Shown in pieces: positions 51,706 to 62,518 of a stretch of 64,000 nucleotides of DNA. Source of the stretch: Nocardioides marmorisolisilvae (lineage in GTDB: Bacteria > Actinomycetota > Actinomycetes > Propionibacteriales > Nocardioidaceae); assembly GCF_031656915.1 (NCBI RefSeq), contig NZ_CP134227.1, positions 248,001 to 312,000 of the forward strand, written 5' to 3'. Each line of letters opens with the position of its first letter. The first letter of the stretch is position 1. The notes below the pieces were generated by a model, which worked only from the letters and a program-made list of their open reading frames with translations, did no database searches and was not told the DNA's origin. Both the position numbers and the translations under genes were made by a program.

Positions 51706-52964
51706 TGGGCAAGTTCTCCCGTCTCGGCAACGACCTGTACAACGGGCACAAGTCCATCGACTTCGTCGGCCGCCGCTGGCTCTGGTACGCCCTCTCCGGA
51801 GTGATCATCATCGCGGCGATCGTCGGGCTCTCCACCAAGGGACTCAACCTCGGGATCGAGTTCAAGGGCGGCACCGAGTACAACGTCACCGTCGCCCAGA
51901 GCAGCGAGGTCACCCAGGCGAACGTCGACAAGCTGATCAGCGTCGTCAAGGACACCGGCGTGCCGGCCGCAGCGACGCCCACCGGCATCACCAACGGTCG
52001 GCACGGCATCCTGATCACGGTCGAGCAGATGTCGCAGGACCAGAGCGACAAGGTGATCACCGCGATCGCCAACGCGATGCACATCGCGAAGGACAACGTC
52101 AGCGAGCAGGTGGTCGGTGCGAGCTGGGGCAGCCAGGTGGCCCAGAAGGCACTGACCGGCCTGATCGTCTTCCTGATCCTCGTGATGCTCTTCATCTGGG
52201 GCTACTTCCGAGAATGGAAGATGTCGGTCGGCGCTGTGGTGGCGCTGGCCCACGACATCGTGATCACCGTGGGCATCTACTCGTTGTCCGGTTTCCAGGT
52301 CACCCCGGCAACGGTCACCGGCCTGCTCACCATCCTCGGCTTCTCGCTCTACGACACCGTCGTGGTGTTCGACAAGGTCCGCGAGAACACCCGCAACCTG
52401 CACCGGCTGCGCCGTACCTACGCGCAGCAGGCCAACCTCGCGGTGAACCAGACCTTGGTGCGCTCGATCAACACCTCGATCGTGGCACTGCTGCCGGTGG
52501 CGGCGCTGCTCATCGTCGGCATCGTGGCGCTGGGATCGGGCGACCTCAAGGACCTCGCGCTGTCGCTGTTCGTCGGCATGGCTGCCGGCGCCTACTCGTC
52601 GATCTTCATCGCCACTCCGCTGGTCGTCCAGCTCAAGGAGCGCGAGAAGTCGATCTCCGAGCAGGACCGGCGGGCCCAGGCCCGGCAGCGCCGCGATGCC
52701 GATCGCTATGCCAACGTCCCGGTGTTCACCGAGGAGCTGGGCATCGACCGGGCGACGCTGGCCGGTACGCCCACCGAGCTTGCCGACGTCGACTACGACG
52801 ACGAGGAGGTCGAGCCGAGCGTGCGGCCCAGCTCGCCCCCGCGCCGACCCGAGGCGACCGGCGCAGGTCGCGTCGTACCGGAGAGCAAGGCGCCGCTGCG
52901 CGAGTCCGGTTCCGCCAAGAGGGTGCAGCCGAGCCGACAGCCGCGCTCCAAGCGCGGCAAGTAG
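51705..52964 (+). CDS. secF: protein translocase subunit SecF
   Basis: 419 residues. The family start GLNLGIEFKGGTEYNVTV, five further TMs including FSLYDTVVVFDKVRENTRNL and the pore segment SINTSIVALLPVAALLIVG. The C-terminal ~110 residues form a polar, basic tail (QPSRQPRSKRGK end), common in actinobacteria. One-base overlap (TAATG) with secD. Confidence 0.95.
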   Translation: MGKFSRLGNDLYNGHKSIDFVGRRWLWYALSGVIIIAAIVGLSTKGLNLGIEFKGGTEYNVTVAQSSEVTQANVDKLISVVKDTGVPAAATPTGITNGRHGILITVEQMSQDQSDKVITAIANAMHIAKDNVSEQVVGASWGSQVAQKALTGLIVFLILVMLFIWGYFREWKMSVGAVVALAHDIVITVGIYSLSGFQVTPATVTGLLTILGFSLYDTVVVFDKVRENTRNLHRLRRTYAQQANLAVNQTLVRSINTSIVALLPVAALLIVGIVALGSGDLKDLALSLFVGMAAGAYSSIFIATPLVVQLKEREKSISEQDRRAQARQRRDADRYANVPVFTEELGIDRATLAGTPTELADVDYDDEEVEPSVRPSSPPRRPEATGAGRVVPESKAPLRESGSAKRVQPSRQPRSKRGK

Positions 52965-52971
52965 TGGTGTC

Positions 52972-53511
52972 GTGACCGAGCTCGCCACCCTGATCGAGAA
53001 GCGGATCCGGGACATCCCGGACTTTCCCAAGCCCGGCGTGATGTTCAAGGACATCACGCCGCTGCTCGACGACCACCTCGCGTTCACCGAGGTCGTCCGA
53101 GCCCTGGCCGCGGCCGGGCGTGACGCGACCGGCGCGGTCGCGGTCGACAAGGTGGTGGGGATGGAGGCGCGGGGCTTCATCCTGGCCGCTCCGGTCGCAC
53201 TGGCCCTCGGGGTCGGGTTCATCCCCGTGCGCAAGCCGGGGAAGCTTCCCTGGCAGACCCACCGGGTCAGCTACGACCTCGAGTACGGCAGCGAGACCCT
53301 CGAGATGCACGTCGACGCCGTTGCCCCCGGCGAGCGGGTGCTGCTGGTCGACGACGTCCTGGCCACCGGCGGTACGGCGGCAGCCACCGCCGAGCTGGTC
53401 GAGACCTGTGGCGGGGCCGTGACCGCGCTGGCGGTGTTGATGGAGCTCTCCTTCCTCGACGGGCGCAGCAAGGTCGGCGATCTCCCGGTCACCGCGCTGT
53501 ACACCGTCTGA
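52972..53511 (+). CDS. apt: adenine phosphoribosyltransferase
   Basis: 179 residues from GTG at 52972. PRPP-binding motif [16 protein letters not shown] and family segments [40 protein letters not shown]. Salvages adenine to AMP. Frequent neighbour of relA in actinobacteria. Confidence 0.95.
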   Translation: MTELATLIEKRIRDIPDFPKPGVMFKDITPLLDDHLAFTEVVRALAAAGRDATGAVAVDKVVGMEARGFILAAPVALALGVGFIPVRKPGKLPWQTHRVSYDLEYGSETLEMHVDAVAPGERVLLVDDVLATGGTAAATAELVETCGGAVTALAVLMELSFLDGRSKVGDLPVTALYTV

Positions 53512-53557
53512 CCCTGCGCTGAGCCTGCGCGCCCGAGTCCACGCAGGCGGGGCTGCC

Positions 53558-53569
53558 TACACTTGGCCC
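53558..53569 (+). promoter_or_regulatory. leaderless -10 of relA
   Basis: TACACT at 53558-53563, 6 nt before the ATG at 53570, within 60 nt after the apt stop. Confidence 0.5.
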
Positions 53570-55924
53570 ATGGCAGAGGACGGCGTCTCGACGGGGACGG
53601 AGCAGGCCCCTGCCACCACGACGCCAGCGAGTCCCCCCGCGACGAAGCCCCCGACGGTCGGGGTGCCGCAGAGCGGACGCGGGATGCGTGCGCGGCTGGC
53701 CCGGATCGGCACCAGCCGTCAGGTGGGCAACCCGGTCCTCGAGCCGCTCTTCCGGGCGGTACGGGCCAACCACCCCAAGGCGGACCTTGCCCTGCTGGAG
53801 CGCGCCTACGACGTGGCCGAGCGGCACCACCGCGGGCAGATGCGCAAGAGCGGTGACCCCTACATCACCCACCCGCTCGCGGTCACCACCATCCTGGCCG
53901 ACATCGGCATGACCGAGCCGACCCTGGTCGCCGCGCTGCTGCATGACACCGTCGAGGACACGCCGTACACGCTCGACGAACTGCGCACCGACTTCGGTGA
54001 CGAGGTCGCCCAGCTGGTCGACGGCGTTACCAAGCTCGACAAGGTCAAGTACGGCGACTCCGCGCAGGCCGAGACCATCCGCAAGATGATCGTGGCGATG
54101 AGCCGGGACATCCGGGTGCTGGTCATCAAGCTCGCCGACCGGCTGCACAACATGCGCACGCTGCGCTACGTGAAGGCGGAGACCCAGGAACGCAAGTCCC
54201 GCGAGACGCTCGAGATCTACGCCCCGCTGGCTCACCGGCTCGGCATGAACACCCTGAAGTGGGAGCTGGAGGACCTCGCCTTCGCCACGCTGCACCCGAA
54301 GATCTACGACGAGATCGTGCGGTTGGTCGCCGAGCGGGCGCCCTCGCGTGACCAGTTCATGCGGCAGGTGATCGAGCAGGTCGAGTCGGACCTGAAGAGC
54401 GGTCGGATCAAGGCGCGCGTGACCGGGCGGCCGAAGCACTACTACTCGATCTACCAGAAGATGATCCACGGCGGTCGGGAGTTCTCCGACATCTACGACC
54501 TCGTCGGCATCCGGATCCTGGTCGACACCGACCAGGAGTGCTACGGCGTGCTCGGTCTGCTGCACAACCGCTGGAACCCGATCCCGGGGCGGTTCAAGGA
54601 CTACGTCGCGATGCCGAAGTTCAACATGTACCAGTCGCTGCACACCACGGTCATCGGGCCGCAGGGCAAGCCGGTCGAGATGCAGATCCGCACGTTCGCG
54701 ATGCACCGGCGCGCGGAGTACGGCGTCGCCGCGCACTGGAAGTACAAGGAGGACGTGGGCACCGGGGTCGAGAGCAGAGCTGCCGACACCGCTGCCTCCG
54801 GCGGCCAGAACGACATGGCGTGGGTGCGCCAGCTCCTGGACTGGCAGAACGAGATGGAGGACCCGGGGGAGTTCTTGGAGTCGCTGCGCTTCGAGATCAA
54901 CGCCGCTGAGGTCTACGTCTTCACACCGCGCGGTGACGTGATCGGTCTGCCTACGGGCGCCACACCGGTCGACTTCGCCTACGCGATCCACACCGAGGTC
55001 GGCCACCACACCATCGGGGCCCGGGTGAACGGACGACTGGTGCCGCTGGAGTCGCAGCTCGAGCACGGCGACGTCGTCGAGGTGTTCACCTCCAAGGCCG
55101 TCAACGCGGGCCCGAGTCGCGACTGGCTCGGCTTCACCAAGTCGCCCCGCGCACGCAGCAAGATCCGGCAGTGGTTCACCAAGGAGCGCCGCGAGGAGGC
55201 GATCGAGCACGGCAAGGACGAGATCGCGCGGCTGATGCGCAAGGAGGGCGTCTCCCTCAAGCGCGTGATGACCCACGACTCATTGACCCAGGTCGCCCAG
55301 GAGTTGCGGCTGGCCGATGTGTCCGCGCTCTACGCCGCCGTCGGCGAGGGCAACCTCGGCGCGCGCACCGTCGTACGCAAGGTGATCGAGCTGTACGGCG
55401 GCCGCGAGGGGGCCGCCGAGGACCTGGCCGAGGCGGTCAGCATCACCCGGCCGCGCAAGGCACAAGCGGCGCCCACGGACTCCGGCGTGATCGTTCCGGG
55501 GGTGAGCGACCTCCTGGTCAAGCTGGCCCGTTGCTGCACGCCGGTCCCCGGCGACGAGATCATCGGCTTCGTCACCCGCGGCTCGGGGGTCTCGGTGCAC
55601 CGCAAGGACTGCACCAACGCCGCGTCGCTGTCCAGCCAACCCGAGCGGCTGGTCGACGTCGAGTGGGCGCCGACCGCCCGGTCGACCTTCCTGGTGCAGA
55701 TCATGGTCGAGGCCCTGGACCGGGCCAGGCTGCTCTCCGACGTCACGATGGTGCTCTCCGACCAGCACGTGAACATCCTGTCCGCCTCGCTGAGCACCAG
55801 CCGAGACCGTGTCGCCAAGAGTCGGTTCACCTTCGAGATGGCCGACCCCAAGCACCTCGGCGTCGTACTCAAGGCGGTGCGCAGCGTCGACGGTGTCTTC
55901 GACGCCTATCGCGTCACCCAGTGA
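53570..55924 (+). CDS. relA: bifunctional (p)ppGpp synthetase/hydrolase
   Basis: 784 residues, Rel/SpoT family. The HD hydrolase domain has the metal site in [20 protein letters not shown] and [13 protein letters not shown], and is intact, so degradation is expected. The synthetase domain ([35 protein letters not shown]) follows, then TGS ([20 protein letters not shown]), the zinc-finger/helical region with [14 protein letters not shown], and ACT. Central stringent-response enzyme. Confidence 0.97.
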   Translation: MAEDGVSTGTEQAPATTTPASPPATKPPTVGVPQSGRGMRARLARIGTSRQVGNPVLEPLFRAVRANHPKADLALLERAYDVAERHHRGQMRKSGDPYITHPLAVTTILADIGMTEPTLVAALLHDTVEDTPYTLDELRTDFGDEVAQLVDGVTKLDKVKYGDSAQAETIRKMIVAMSRDIRVLVIKLADRLHNMRTLRYVKAETQERKSRETLEIYAPLAHRLGMNTLKWELEDLAFATLHPKIYDEIVRLVAERAPSRDQFMRQVIEQVESDLKSGRIKARVTGRPKHYYSIYQKMIHGGREFSDIYDLVGIRILVDTDQECYGVLGLLHNRWNPIPGRFKDYVAMPKFNMYQSLHTTVIGPQGKPVEMQIRTFAMHRRAEYGVAAHWKYKEDVGTGVESRAADTAASGGQNDMAWVRQLLDWQNEMEDPGEFLESLRFEINAAEVYVFTPRGDVIGLPTGATPVDFAYAIHTEVGHHTIGARVNGRLVPLESQLEHGDVVEVFTSKAVNAGPSRDWLGFTKSPRARSKIRQWFTKERREEAIEHGKDEIARLMRKEGVSLKRVMTHDSLTQVAQELRLADVSALYAAVGEGNLGARTVVRKVIELYGGREGAAEDLAEAVSITRPRKAQAAPTDSGVIVPGVSDLLVKLARCCTPVPGDEIIGFVTRGSGVSVHRKDCTNAASLSSQPERLVDVEWAPTARSTFLVQIMVEALDRARLLSDVTMVLSDQHVNILSASLSTSRDRVAKSRFTFEMADPKHLGVVLKAVRSVDGVFDAYRVTQ

Positions 55925-55945
55925 CGCAGCGCGCCTGACCTCCAG

Positions 55946-55994
55946 GTGAGAAACGCGGGACCGCCGTACTTCCCCCAGAAAGGTCCCTCCTCAC
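55946..55994. terminator. hairpin between convergent relA and DUF349 genes
   Basis: GTGAG (55946-55950)/CTCAC (55990-55994) and GGGACC (55957-55962)/GGTCCC (55982-55987) form nested stems with internal loops; candidate bidirectional terminator. Confidence 0.4.
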
Positions 55995-56056
55995 ACAGCG
56001 ACTCTCCTGGGTGAAGGACGACTTTGGGTTCCTAACCTGGGAAAGGTCGCCCGAGC

Positions 56057-57319
56057 TCAGCCACCGAACTCGGCCGCCGCCCTCTCCGCCATCTCCAGGA
56101 AGGAGCGGCGGGAGGCCAGGTCGGACTCCAGAGCGCTGATTCGGGACTGGTCGCCGGCGGCGCGGGCTGAGGCGAGGTCGGACTCGAGGGCGGCGATGGC
56201 GTCGCGGAGCTTGCCGACCATGTCGTCGGCGCGGGCGGACTTCTCGGGGTCGCTTCGGCGCCACTGGTCGTCCTCGACGCCGCGGATGGCCTGCTCGATC
56301 TTGCGGATCCGGCCCTCGAGGTCGTTGATCTGGTCGCGCGGTACCTTGCCGGCCGCGTCCCAGCGCTCGGCGAGGTCGCGGAACGCGCGCTTGGCTGCGT
56401 CCAGGTCCCTGACGGGGAGCAGCGCCTCGGCCTCGACCAGCAGGGCGCGCTTCTTCTCCGCGTTGGCCCGGAACTCCTCGTCCTGAGCCGCGTTGGCGGC
56501 GTCGCGTGCGCCGAAGAACGTGTCCTGGGCCGCGCGGAACCGCTGCCACAGCTGGTCCTCGACGCCCCTGGGTGCCGGGCCGGCAGCCTTCCACTGCTGC
56601 ATCAGCGTGCGGTAGCGGGCCGAGGTGGCGCCCCAGTCGGTGGAGTCGGCGATCGCCTCGGCCTCCTTCACCAGGCGCTCCTTGACCCCCCGCGCGGCCT
56701 CGCGGCTCTCGTCGAGCTGGGCGAAGTGCGCCTTGCGGGCCTTGGTGTACGCCGTCCGCGCGGCCGAGAACCGGTGCCAGAGGGCGTCGTCCGAGGCACG
56801 GTCGATCCGGGGGAGGGCCTTCCACTCGGTGAGCAGATCGCGCAACCGGTTGGCGCCGTTGCGCCAGTCGCGGCCACCGGCGACCTTCTCCGCCGCGGCG
56901 ACGATCTGCTCCTTGCGCGCCTTCGCGTCCTCGGTACGGCGGACCTTGTCCTCGCGGCGCTGCTCGCGCTGCTGGCTGATCAACGGCCGCAGCGCGTCGA
57001 GCCGGGCGACCAGGGCGATGATGTCGCCCACGCAGTGCGGAGTGGCCAGCGAGGCGACCATCTGGTCGATCGAGCTGAGCGCCTCGTCCGGTGACAGCGC
57101 GCCCTTGTGGATCCGCTGCTCGAGCAGCTGCACCTCGAAGGCGACCGACTCGTAACGCCGGGTGAAGAAGGCGAGCGCCTCCTCCGGGGTGCCCTCGGGG
57201 TACTGGCCGACCTCGTGCTCGGTGTCGCCGACCCGGACGTAGACCGTGCCGTCCTCGGCCACCCGCCCGAAGGTGGCGGGCCCGGTCGGCTGCATCGGCG
57301 GTGTCGTCTGCTCGCTCAT
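56057..57319 (-). CDS. DUF349 domain-containing protein
   Basis: 420 residues, mostly alpha-helical and coiled coil. Four DUF349-like repeats, each with a W...L...W pattern (WRNGANRLRDLLTEWKALPR; WGATSARYRTLMQQWKAAGP; RDLAERWDAAGKVPRDQ). Soluble; function in actinobacteria unknown. No Shine-Dalgarno stands out at the ATG at 57319. Convergent with relA. Confidence 0.88.
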   Translation of the reverse strand: MSEQTTPPMQPTGPATFGRVAEDGTVYVRVGDTEHEVGQYPEGTPEEALAFFTRRYESVAFEVQLLEQRIHKGALSPDEALSSIDQMVASLATPHCVGDIIALVARLDALRPLISQQREQRREDKVRRTEDAKARKEQIVAAAEKVAGGRDWRNGANRLRDLLTEWKALPRIDRASDDALWHRFSAARTAYTKARKAHFAQLDESREAARGVKERLVKEAEAIADSTDWGATSARYRTLMQQWKAAGPAPRGVEDQLWQRFRAAQDTFFGARDAANAAQDEEFRANAEKKRALLVEAEALLPVRDLDAAKRAFRDLAERWDAAGKVPRDQINDLEGRIRKIEQAIRGVEDDQWRRSDPEKSARADDMVGKLRDAIAALESDLASARAAGDQSRISALESDLASRRSFLEMAERAAAEFGG

Positions 57320-57467
57320 GTCCCCTGCTCGTCGGTGTCAGCCCGTCGGACGTCGCGGCCAATCGTACGCATGTCCGGTGCAGGAGCACGGGCCAGTAGG
57401 CTTGCTCCTCGTGGCGCCGCGACGATCCGGCCGCCGACCACCACCGAACGATGCAGGAGACGACGTC

Positions 57468-58178
57468 GTGCTGATCGCAGGCTTCCCGGCCGGTCCGTGG
57501 GGCACCAACTGCTACGTGGTGGCGACCGGCCCCGGGACGGAGTGCGTGGTCATCGATCCGGGCAAGGACTCGACCGACGGTGTGGCCCGGGTGGTGCGCG
57601 AACACCGGCTCAAGCCGGTCTCGGTACTGCTTACCCACGGCCATGTCGACCACATGTGGTGCGTCGCCCCGGTCGCGGGCACCTACGACGCCACCGCCTA
57701 CATCCACCCCGACGACCGGCACCTCCTCACCGACCCGATGGCGGGGATGTCACGTGAGACCACGGCGATGTTGCTCGGCGGTGGCTACGAGTTCGCCGAG
57801 CCCGACCGGGTGGAGGAGCTCGCGGACGGACGCGACCTCGAGCTCGCCGGCCTGCGGTTCGTCATCGACCACACACCCGGTCACACCGAGGGCTCGGTGA
57901 CCTTCCGTACGCCGTACGGTCAGCAGGACGTCTCCGAGGTGATGTTCTCCGGTGACCTGCTCTTCGAGGGCTCGATCGGTCGCACGGACCTCCCCGGTGG
58001 TGACCACGCGAAGATGCTGCGCAGCCTGCGCGAGAAGGTGCTGACGCTGCCCGACGACGTCGTGGTGCTGCCCGGCCACGGCGGCCAGACCGACATCGGG
58101 CGGGAGCGGGCGACCAACCCGTTCCTGCGCGAGCTCCTCGACGAGGGCCCGGTGGGCCGCGTCACCCGAGGCCTGTGA
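57468..58178 (+). CDS. MBL-fold hydrolase (glyoxalase II-like)
   Basis: 236 residues from GTG at 57468 ([20 protein letters not shown]), chosen because AGGAGA lies 8-9 nt upstream and the family starts here. Metallo-beta-lactamase motif [40 protein letters not shown]; two-metal site intact. A longer form from GTG at 57411 (TAGGCT box at 57397) is possible. Often found before hisS; physiological thioester substrate unknown. Confidence 0.85.
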   Translation: MLIAGFPAGPWGTNCYVVATGPGTECVVIDPGKDSTDGVARVVREHRLKPVSVLLTHGHVDHMWCVAPVAGTYDATAYIHPDDRHLLTDPMAGMSRETTAMLLGGGYEFAEPDRVEELADGRDLELAGLRFVIDHTPGHTEGSVTFRTPYGQQDVSEVMFSGDLLFEGSIGRTDLPGGDHAKMLRSLREKVLTLPDDVVVLPGHGGQTDIGRERATNPFLRELLDEGPVGRVTRGL

Positions 58179-59461
58179 CGGGACCGGGGATGAACGACGC
58201 GATCGCGGCACCGAAGGGTGTCCCGGAGTATCTCCCGCCGGAGTCGGCCACTTGGCTCGCAGTGCGCGAGGCCCTGTCCCGACCGGCGGTGCTAGCCGGC
58301 TACGGCTACATCGAGCTGCCCGTCTTCGAGGACACTTCGCTCTACGTGCGCGGCGTGGGCGAGTCGACCGACGTGGTCTCCAAGGAGATGTACACCTTCA
58401 CCGACCGCGGCGACCGGTCGCTGACCCTGCGACCCGAGGGAACGGCCGGGGTGATGCGCAGTGTCATCGAGCACCACCTGGATCGTGGCCAACTGCCGGT
58501 CAAGCTCTGGTACGCAGGTCCATTCTTTCGTGCCGAGCGGCCGCAGAAGGGCCGCTACCGCCAGCTGCAGCAGCTCGGCGTCGAGGCGATCGGCTCGGAC
58601 GACCCGGCACTGGACGCCGAGGTCGTCACGATCGCCGACCAGGGCTATCGGTCGCTCGGGCTGACTGGTTTCCGAACCGAGCTGACCTCGTTGGGCTGTG
58701 CGCGCTGCCGTCCGGCGTACCGCGAGCGGCTGACCACGTTCCTGTCCGGTCTCGACCTCGACGATGCGACCCGTGAGCGAGCGGTGCTCAACCCCCTGCG
58801 GGTGCTCGACGACAAGCGGCCCGAGGTGGTCGCCCAGCTGGCCGACGCCCCGCTGATGCTGGACCACCTGTGTTCGGAGTGCGCCGAGCACTTCCGGGAG
58901 GTGCGCGTGCTGCTCGAGGGCAGCGGCACGGCGTACGCGATCAACCCACGGATGGTCCGCGGCCTGGACTACTACACCCGCACGACGTTCGAGTTCGTCC
59001 ACGATGGCCTCGGTGCCCAGTCCGGCATCGGTGGGGGCGGCCGCTACGACGGCCTGATGGCGGAGCTGGGCGGCCAGGAGCTCTCCGGCATCGGCTTCGG
59101 ACTGGGTCTGGACCGCACGTACCTGGCCTGCCTGGCCGAGGGGTTGACCCCGGGGCCCGAGCACCGTCTGGACGTCTACGTCGTCCCCCTCGGTGCCGCC
59201 CGCGAGCGGGCGGCCCTGCTGACCGCCGAGCTGCGGCGGGCGGGGCTGCGCACGGACCAGTCCTTCGGTGGTCGCGGCCTGAAGGGCGCGATGAAGTCGG
59301 CCGACAGATCGGGGGCGCCGTACGTCGTCGTCCTCGGTGAGCGCGACCTTGCGGCCGGTGTGGCCCAGCTGAAGTCGATGGACACCGGCGACCAACGTGA
59401 AGTACCTCTTGACCAGATGGCCCGTGCCCTGACCGAACAGATCGAGGAGACCACCCAGTGA
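58175..59461 (+). CDS. hisS: histidine-tRNA ligase
   Basis: 428 residues from GTG at 58175 (4-nt overlap with the MBL stop), or 423 from ATG at 58190. Class II core: motif 2 [20 protein letters not shown], HisA-type [15 protein letters not shown], motif 3 [14 protein letters not shown], anticodon-binding C-terminus. Overlaps aspS by 4 nt. Confidence 0.95.
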   Translation: MTGPGMNDAIAAPKGVPEYLPPESATWLAVREALSRPAVLAGYGYIELPVFEDTSLYVRGVGESTDVVSKEMYTFTDRGDRSLTLRPEGTAGVMRSVIEHHLDRGQLPVKLWYAGPFFRAERPQKGRYRQLQQLGVEAIGSDDPALDAEVVTIADQGYRSLGLTGFRTELTSLGCARCRPAYRERLTTFLSGLDLDDATRERAVLNPLRVLDDKRPEVVAQLADAPLMLDHLCSECAEHFREVRVLLEGSGTAYAINPRMVRGLDYYTRTTFEFVHDGLGAQSGIGGGGRYDGLMAELGGQELSGIGFGLGLDRTYLACLAEGLTPGPEHRLDVYVVPLGAARERAALLTAELRRAGLRTDQSFGGRGLKGAMKSADRSGAPYVVVLGERDLAAGVAQLKSMDTGDQREVPLDQMARALTEQIEETTQ

Positions 59462-61266
59462 TCCGCACCCACGACGCCGGCACCCTGGGGCCTGCGCACG
59501 TCGACAAGACCGTGACCCTCGCCGGCTGGGTGGCCCGCCGGCGCGATCACGGCGGGGTGGCGTTCATCGATCTGCGCGACGCCAGCGGCGTCGTGCAGGT
59601 GGTCATCCGCGACGAGGCGGTCGCGCACAACCTCCGCAGCGAGTTCTGCCTCAAGGTCGTCGGGCACGTCGCCCGACGTCCCGAGGGCAACCAGAACGCT
59701 CACCTGCCGACCGGCGAGATCGAGGTCATTGCCGACGAGGTGGATGTGCTCAGCGCGTCGGCCCCGCTGCCGTTCCCGGTCGACGACGCCGCGTCCCACC
59801 AGGGCGGCGACGTGGGGGAGGAGGCGCGGCTGCGGCACCGCTACCTCGACCTACGCCGTAGCGGCCCCAGCGCGGCGCTGCGGCTGCGCAGCAGGGCCAA
59901 CAAGGCCGCCCGCGACGTCCTCGACGCGCACGACTTCGTCGAGATCGAGACCCCGACGCTGACCCGCTCGACGCCCGAGGGCGCCCGCGACTTCCTGGTG
60001 CCTGCGCGGCTGCAGCCGGGCAGCTGGTACGCCCTGCCGCAGAGCCCGCAGCTGTTCAAGCAGCTGCTGATGGTGGCCGGCATGGAGCGCTACTACCAGA
60101 TCGCCCGCTGCTACCGCGACGAGGACTTCCGCGCTGACCGGCAGCCGGAGTTCACCCAGCTCGACATCGAGATGAGCTTCGTCGAGCAGGACGACGTCAT
60201 CGCGCTGACCGAGGAGGTCCTCAAGGCGCTGTGGGGCCTGATCGAGGTCGAGGTGCCCGCACCCTTGCCGCGGCTGACGTACGCCGAGGCGATGGCCCGG
60301 TTCGGCTCGGACAAGCCCGACCTGCGGTTCGCTGCGGAGCTCGTCGACTGCACCGAGTTCTTCAAGGCCACACCGTTCCGGGTGTTCTCGCCCGACAACG
60401 CGGCGTACGTCGGCGCCGTGGTGATGCCCGGCGGGGCCAGCCAGCCGCGCAAGCAGCTCGACGCGTGGCAGGACTGGGCCAAGCAGCGCGGCGCTCGAGG
60501 CCTGGCCTACCTGCTGCTCAAGCAGTCCGAGGACGGCTCGGTGGAGATCGCCGGCCCGGTGGCGAAGAACATCTCGGACGCCGAGCGAGCCGGGATCGCT
60601 GCCCACGTCGGCGCCCAGCCGGGCGACTGCATCTTCTTCGCCGCGGGCCCGACCAAGCCGAGTCGCGCGCTGCTCGGCGCCGCACGCCTCGAGATCGGCC
60701 GGCGCTGCGGGCTGATCGACGAGGACGCGTGGAGCTTCCTGTGGGTCGTGGACGCGCCGCTGTTCGAGCCGGCCGACGAGGCCACCGCAGCAGGCGACGT
60801 GGCCGTCGGCGAGGGCGCCTGGACCGCGGTGCACCACGCGTTCACCAGCCCCAAGGATCTCGAGACATTCGACCGTGACCCGGCCAACGCGCTGGCGTGG
60901 GCCTACGACATCGTCTGCAACGGCAACGAGATCGGTGGCGGCTCGATCCGGATCCACCGGCGCGACATCCAGGAGCGGGTCTTCGAGGTGATGGGGATCA
61001 GTGAGGAGCAGGCGCGGGAGAAGTTCGGGTTCCTGCTCGACGCCTTCGCGTTCGGCGCCCCTCCCCACGGCGGCATCGCGCTGGGCTGGGACCGGATCGT
61101 CGCGCTCCTTGCGCATACCCCGTCGATCCGGGACGTGATCGCGTTCCCCAAGAGTGGCGGCGGCTTCGATCCGCTCACGTCCGCGCCCGCTCCGATCACG
61201 GCCCAGCAGCGCAAAGAGGCCGGTGTCGACGCCGTCCCGGCGAAGGATCTCCTGCCCGAGGACTGA
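59458..61266 (+). CDS. aspS: aspartate-tRNA ligase
   Basis: 602 residues from GTG at 59458. OB-fold anticodon-binding domain ([20 protein letters not shown]), class II motif 2 ([20 protein letters not shown]), GAD insertion domain and motif 3 ([14 protein letters not shown]). Whether discriminating or non-discriminating (Asp/Asn) is not clear by eye. Translationally coupled to hisS. Confidence 0.96.
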   Translation: MIRTHDAGTLGPAHVDKTVTLAGWVARRRDHGGVAFIDLRDASGVVQVVIRDEAVAHNLRSEFCLKVVGHVARRPEGNQNAHLPTGEIEVIADEVDVLSASAPLPFPVDDAASHQGGDVGEEARLRHRYLDLRRSGPSAALRLRSRANKAARDVLDAHDFVEIETPTLTRSTPEGARDFLVPARLQPGSWYALPQSPQLFKQLLMVAGMERYYQIARCYRDEDFRADRQPEFTQLDIEMSFVEQDDVIALTEEVLKALWGLIEVEVPAPLPRLTYAEAMARFGSDKPDLRFAAELVDCTEFFKATPFRVFSPDNAAYVGAVVMPGGASQPRKQLDAWQDWAKQRGARGLAYLLLKQSEDGSVEIAGPVAKNISDAERAGIAAHVGAQPGDCIFFAAGPTKPSRALLGAARLEIGRRCGLIDEDAWSFLWVVDAPLFEPADEATAAGDVAVGEGAWTAVHHAFTSPKDLETFDRDPANALAWAYDIVCNGNEIGGGSIRIHRRDIQERVFEVMGISEEQAREKFGFLLDAFAFGAPPHGGIALGWDRIVALLAHTPSIRDVIAFPKSGGGFDPLTSAPAPITAQQRKEAGVDAVPAKDLLPED

Positions 61267-61424
61267 TTCTGCGGACCGCCTGCGGGGGCTGGTCGTGTTC
61301 AGATCGTTACCCGTAGGTGATCGTTCGTGCGCCCTGCGTCACATAGAGTCTCCGACGGCGCAAGCGCGACGATCTCGTGTCAGCGTCACCGAAATGTCCG
61401 ACCGACGCAGTCGACGAGGTGTAG

Positions 61425-62426
61425 ATGTCTCAGATCGAGAGCAGCCTGGAGACGCCGCTCGATCAGGTGGTGGCCGACGACAGCAAGGTCGCGGGGCAGT
61501 CCCCGACCCGGCTCGCACTCGGCAGGTTCCGCAAGGACGGGCTCTCGATGATCGCCTTTGTGGTGGTGGCGATCTACGTGATCCTGGCGCTGCTGGCGCC
61601 ACTGCTGGTCAAGGTCGGTGTCATCGACCCGTTCACGTTCCACCAGAGCCTGCTCAACGCCAACCTCGGCGGGATCCCGAAGGGCTCGATCGGCGGGATC
61701 AGCATCCACCACCCACTCGGCGTCGAGCCGGGCACCGGCCGGGACGCGATGTCCCGGCTCTGGTACGGCATCACCTTCTCGCTGGCCATCGCGCTGTCCG
61801 GGACCATCGTGGCGATCGTGATCGGGGTCGTGCTCGGCATCATCTCCGGCTTCACCGGAGGGATGGTCGACGCGACCATCGGCCGGCTGATCGACCTGAC
61901 GCTGTCCTTCCCCCAGACCCTGATGCTGCTGGCGCTGTCCGGCACCGGCGTCGCCCTGGTCGCCAAATATGCGCCCGGGAACGCCTCCGACCCGTTCCCG
62001 AACGGTGCCTACGTGATGCTGGTGCTGGGCATCTTCGGCTGGCCCTACATCGCCCGCGTCGTCCGCGGCCAGGTGCTCTCGATCCGCGAACGCGAGTTCG
62101 TCGATGCCGCCCGGCTGCTCGGTGCGTCCCGTCGCCGCCTCTACTTCAAGGAGATCCTGCCCAACCTGTGGGCGCCGGTGCTGGTGCTGTTCACCCTGAT
62201 CATGCCGGCCTACATCTCCGCGGAGGCTGCGCTGAGCTTCCTCAGCGTCGGCATCCACCCGCCGACGCCGACGCTGGGCAACGTGCTGACGTCCTCGATC
62301 AACTACAGCCAGTCCGACTTCTTCTTCTTCTTCTTCCCAGCACTGCTGATCGCGATCATCGTGGTCAGCTTCAACCTGCTCGGTGACGGCATCCGGGACG
62401 CTCTCGACCCCAAGGGCGACCGATGA
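61425..62426 (+). CDS. peptide/oligopeptide ABC transporter permease, DppC/OppC-type
   Basis: 333 residues. N-terminal cytoplasmic tail, TM1 (LSMIAFVVVAIYVILALLAP), then a periplasmic segment and five TMs. The EAA loop that contacts the ATPase is in EFVDAARLLGASRRRLYFKE. A phenylalanine run (six Phe encoded by TTC repeats, 62319-62336) opens the last TM, which is unusual. No partner permease (DppB) precedes it; the rest of the operon continues past the window. ATGA overlap with a small ORF. Confidence 0.9.
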   Translation: MSQIESSLETPLDQVVADDSKVAGQSPTRLALGRFRKDGLSMIAFVVVAIYVILALLAPLLVKVGVIDPFTFHQSLLNANLGGIPKGSIGGISIHHPLGVEPGTGRDAMSRLWYGITFSLAIALSGTIVAIVIGVVLGIISGFTGGMVDATIGRLIDLTLSFPQTLMLLALSGTGVALVAKYAPGNASDPFPNGAYVMLVLGIFGWPYIARVVRGQVLSIREREFVDAARLLGASRRRLYFKEILPNLWAPVLVLFTLIMPAYISAEAALSFLSVGIHPPTPTLGNVLTSSINYSQSDFFFFFFPALLIAIIVVSFNLLGDGIRDALDPKGDR

Positions 62427-62518
62427 GCATGACCATGGGGGATCCCACAGGCTTCGGCAGCAGCGCGCTGCCGATTGTGCCGCCGATCTCGGCGCGACAC
62501 AGAGAAGAGGAGAGGTAA
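62423..62518 (+). CDS. 31-residue coupled small ORF
   Basis: MSMTMGDPTGFGSSALPIVP plus PISARHREEER. Its ATG overlaps the permease stop (ATGA, 62423-62426) and its TAA overlaps the next ATG (TAATG, 62516-62520), so it fills the gap exactly. The ribosome site of the next gene (GAGGAGAGG) lies inside it. No family recognised; it may mainly couple translation. Confidence 0.5.
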   Translation: MSMTMGDPTGFGSSALPIVPPISARHREEER

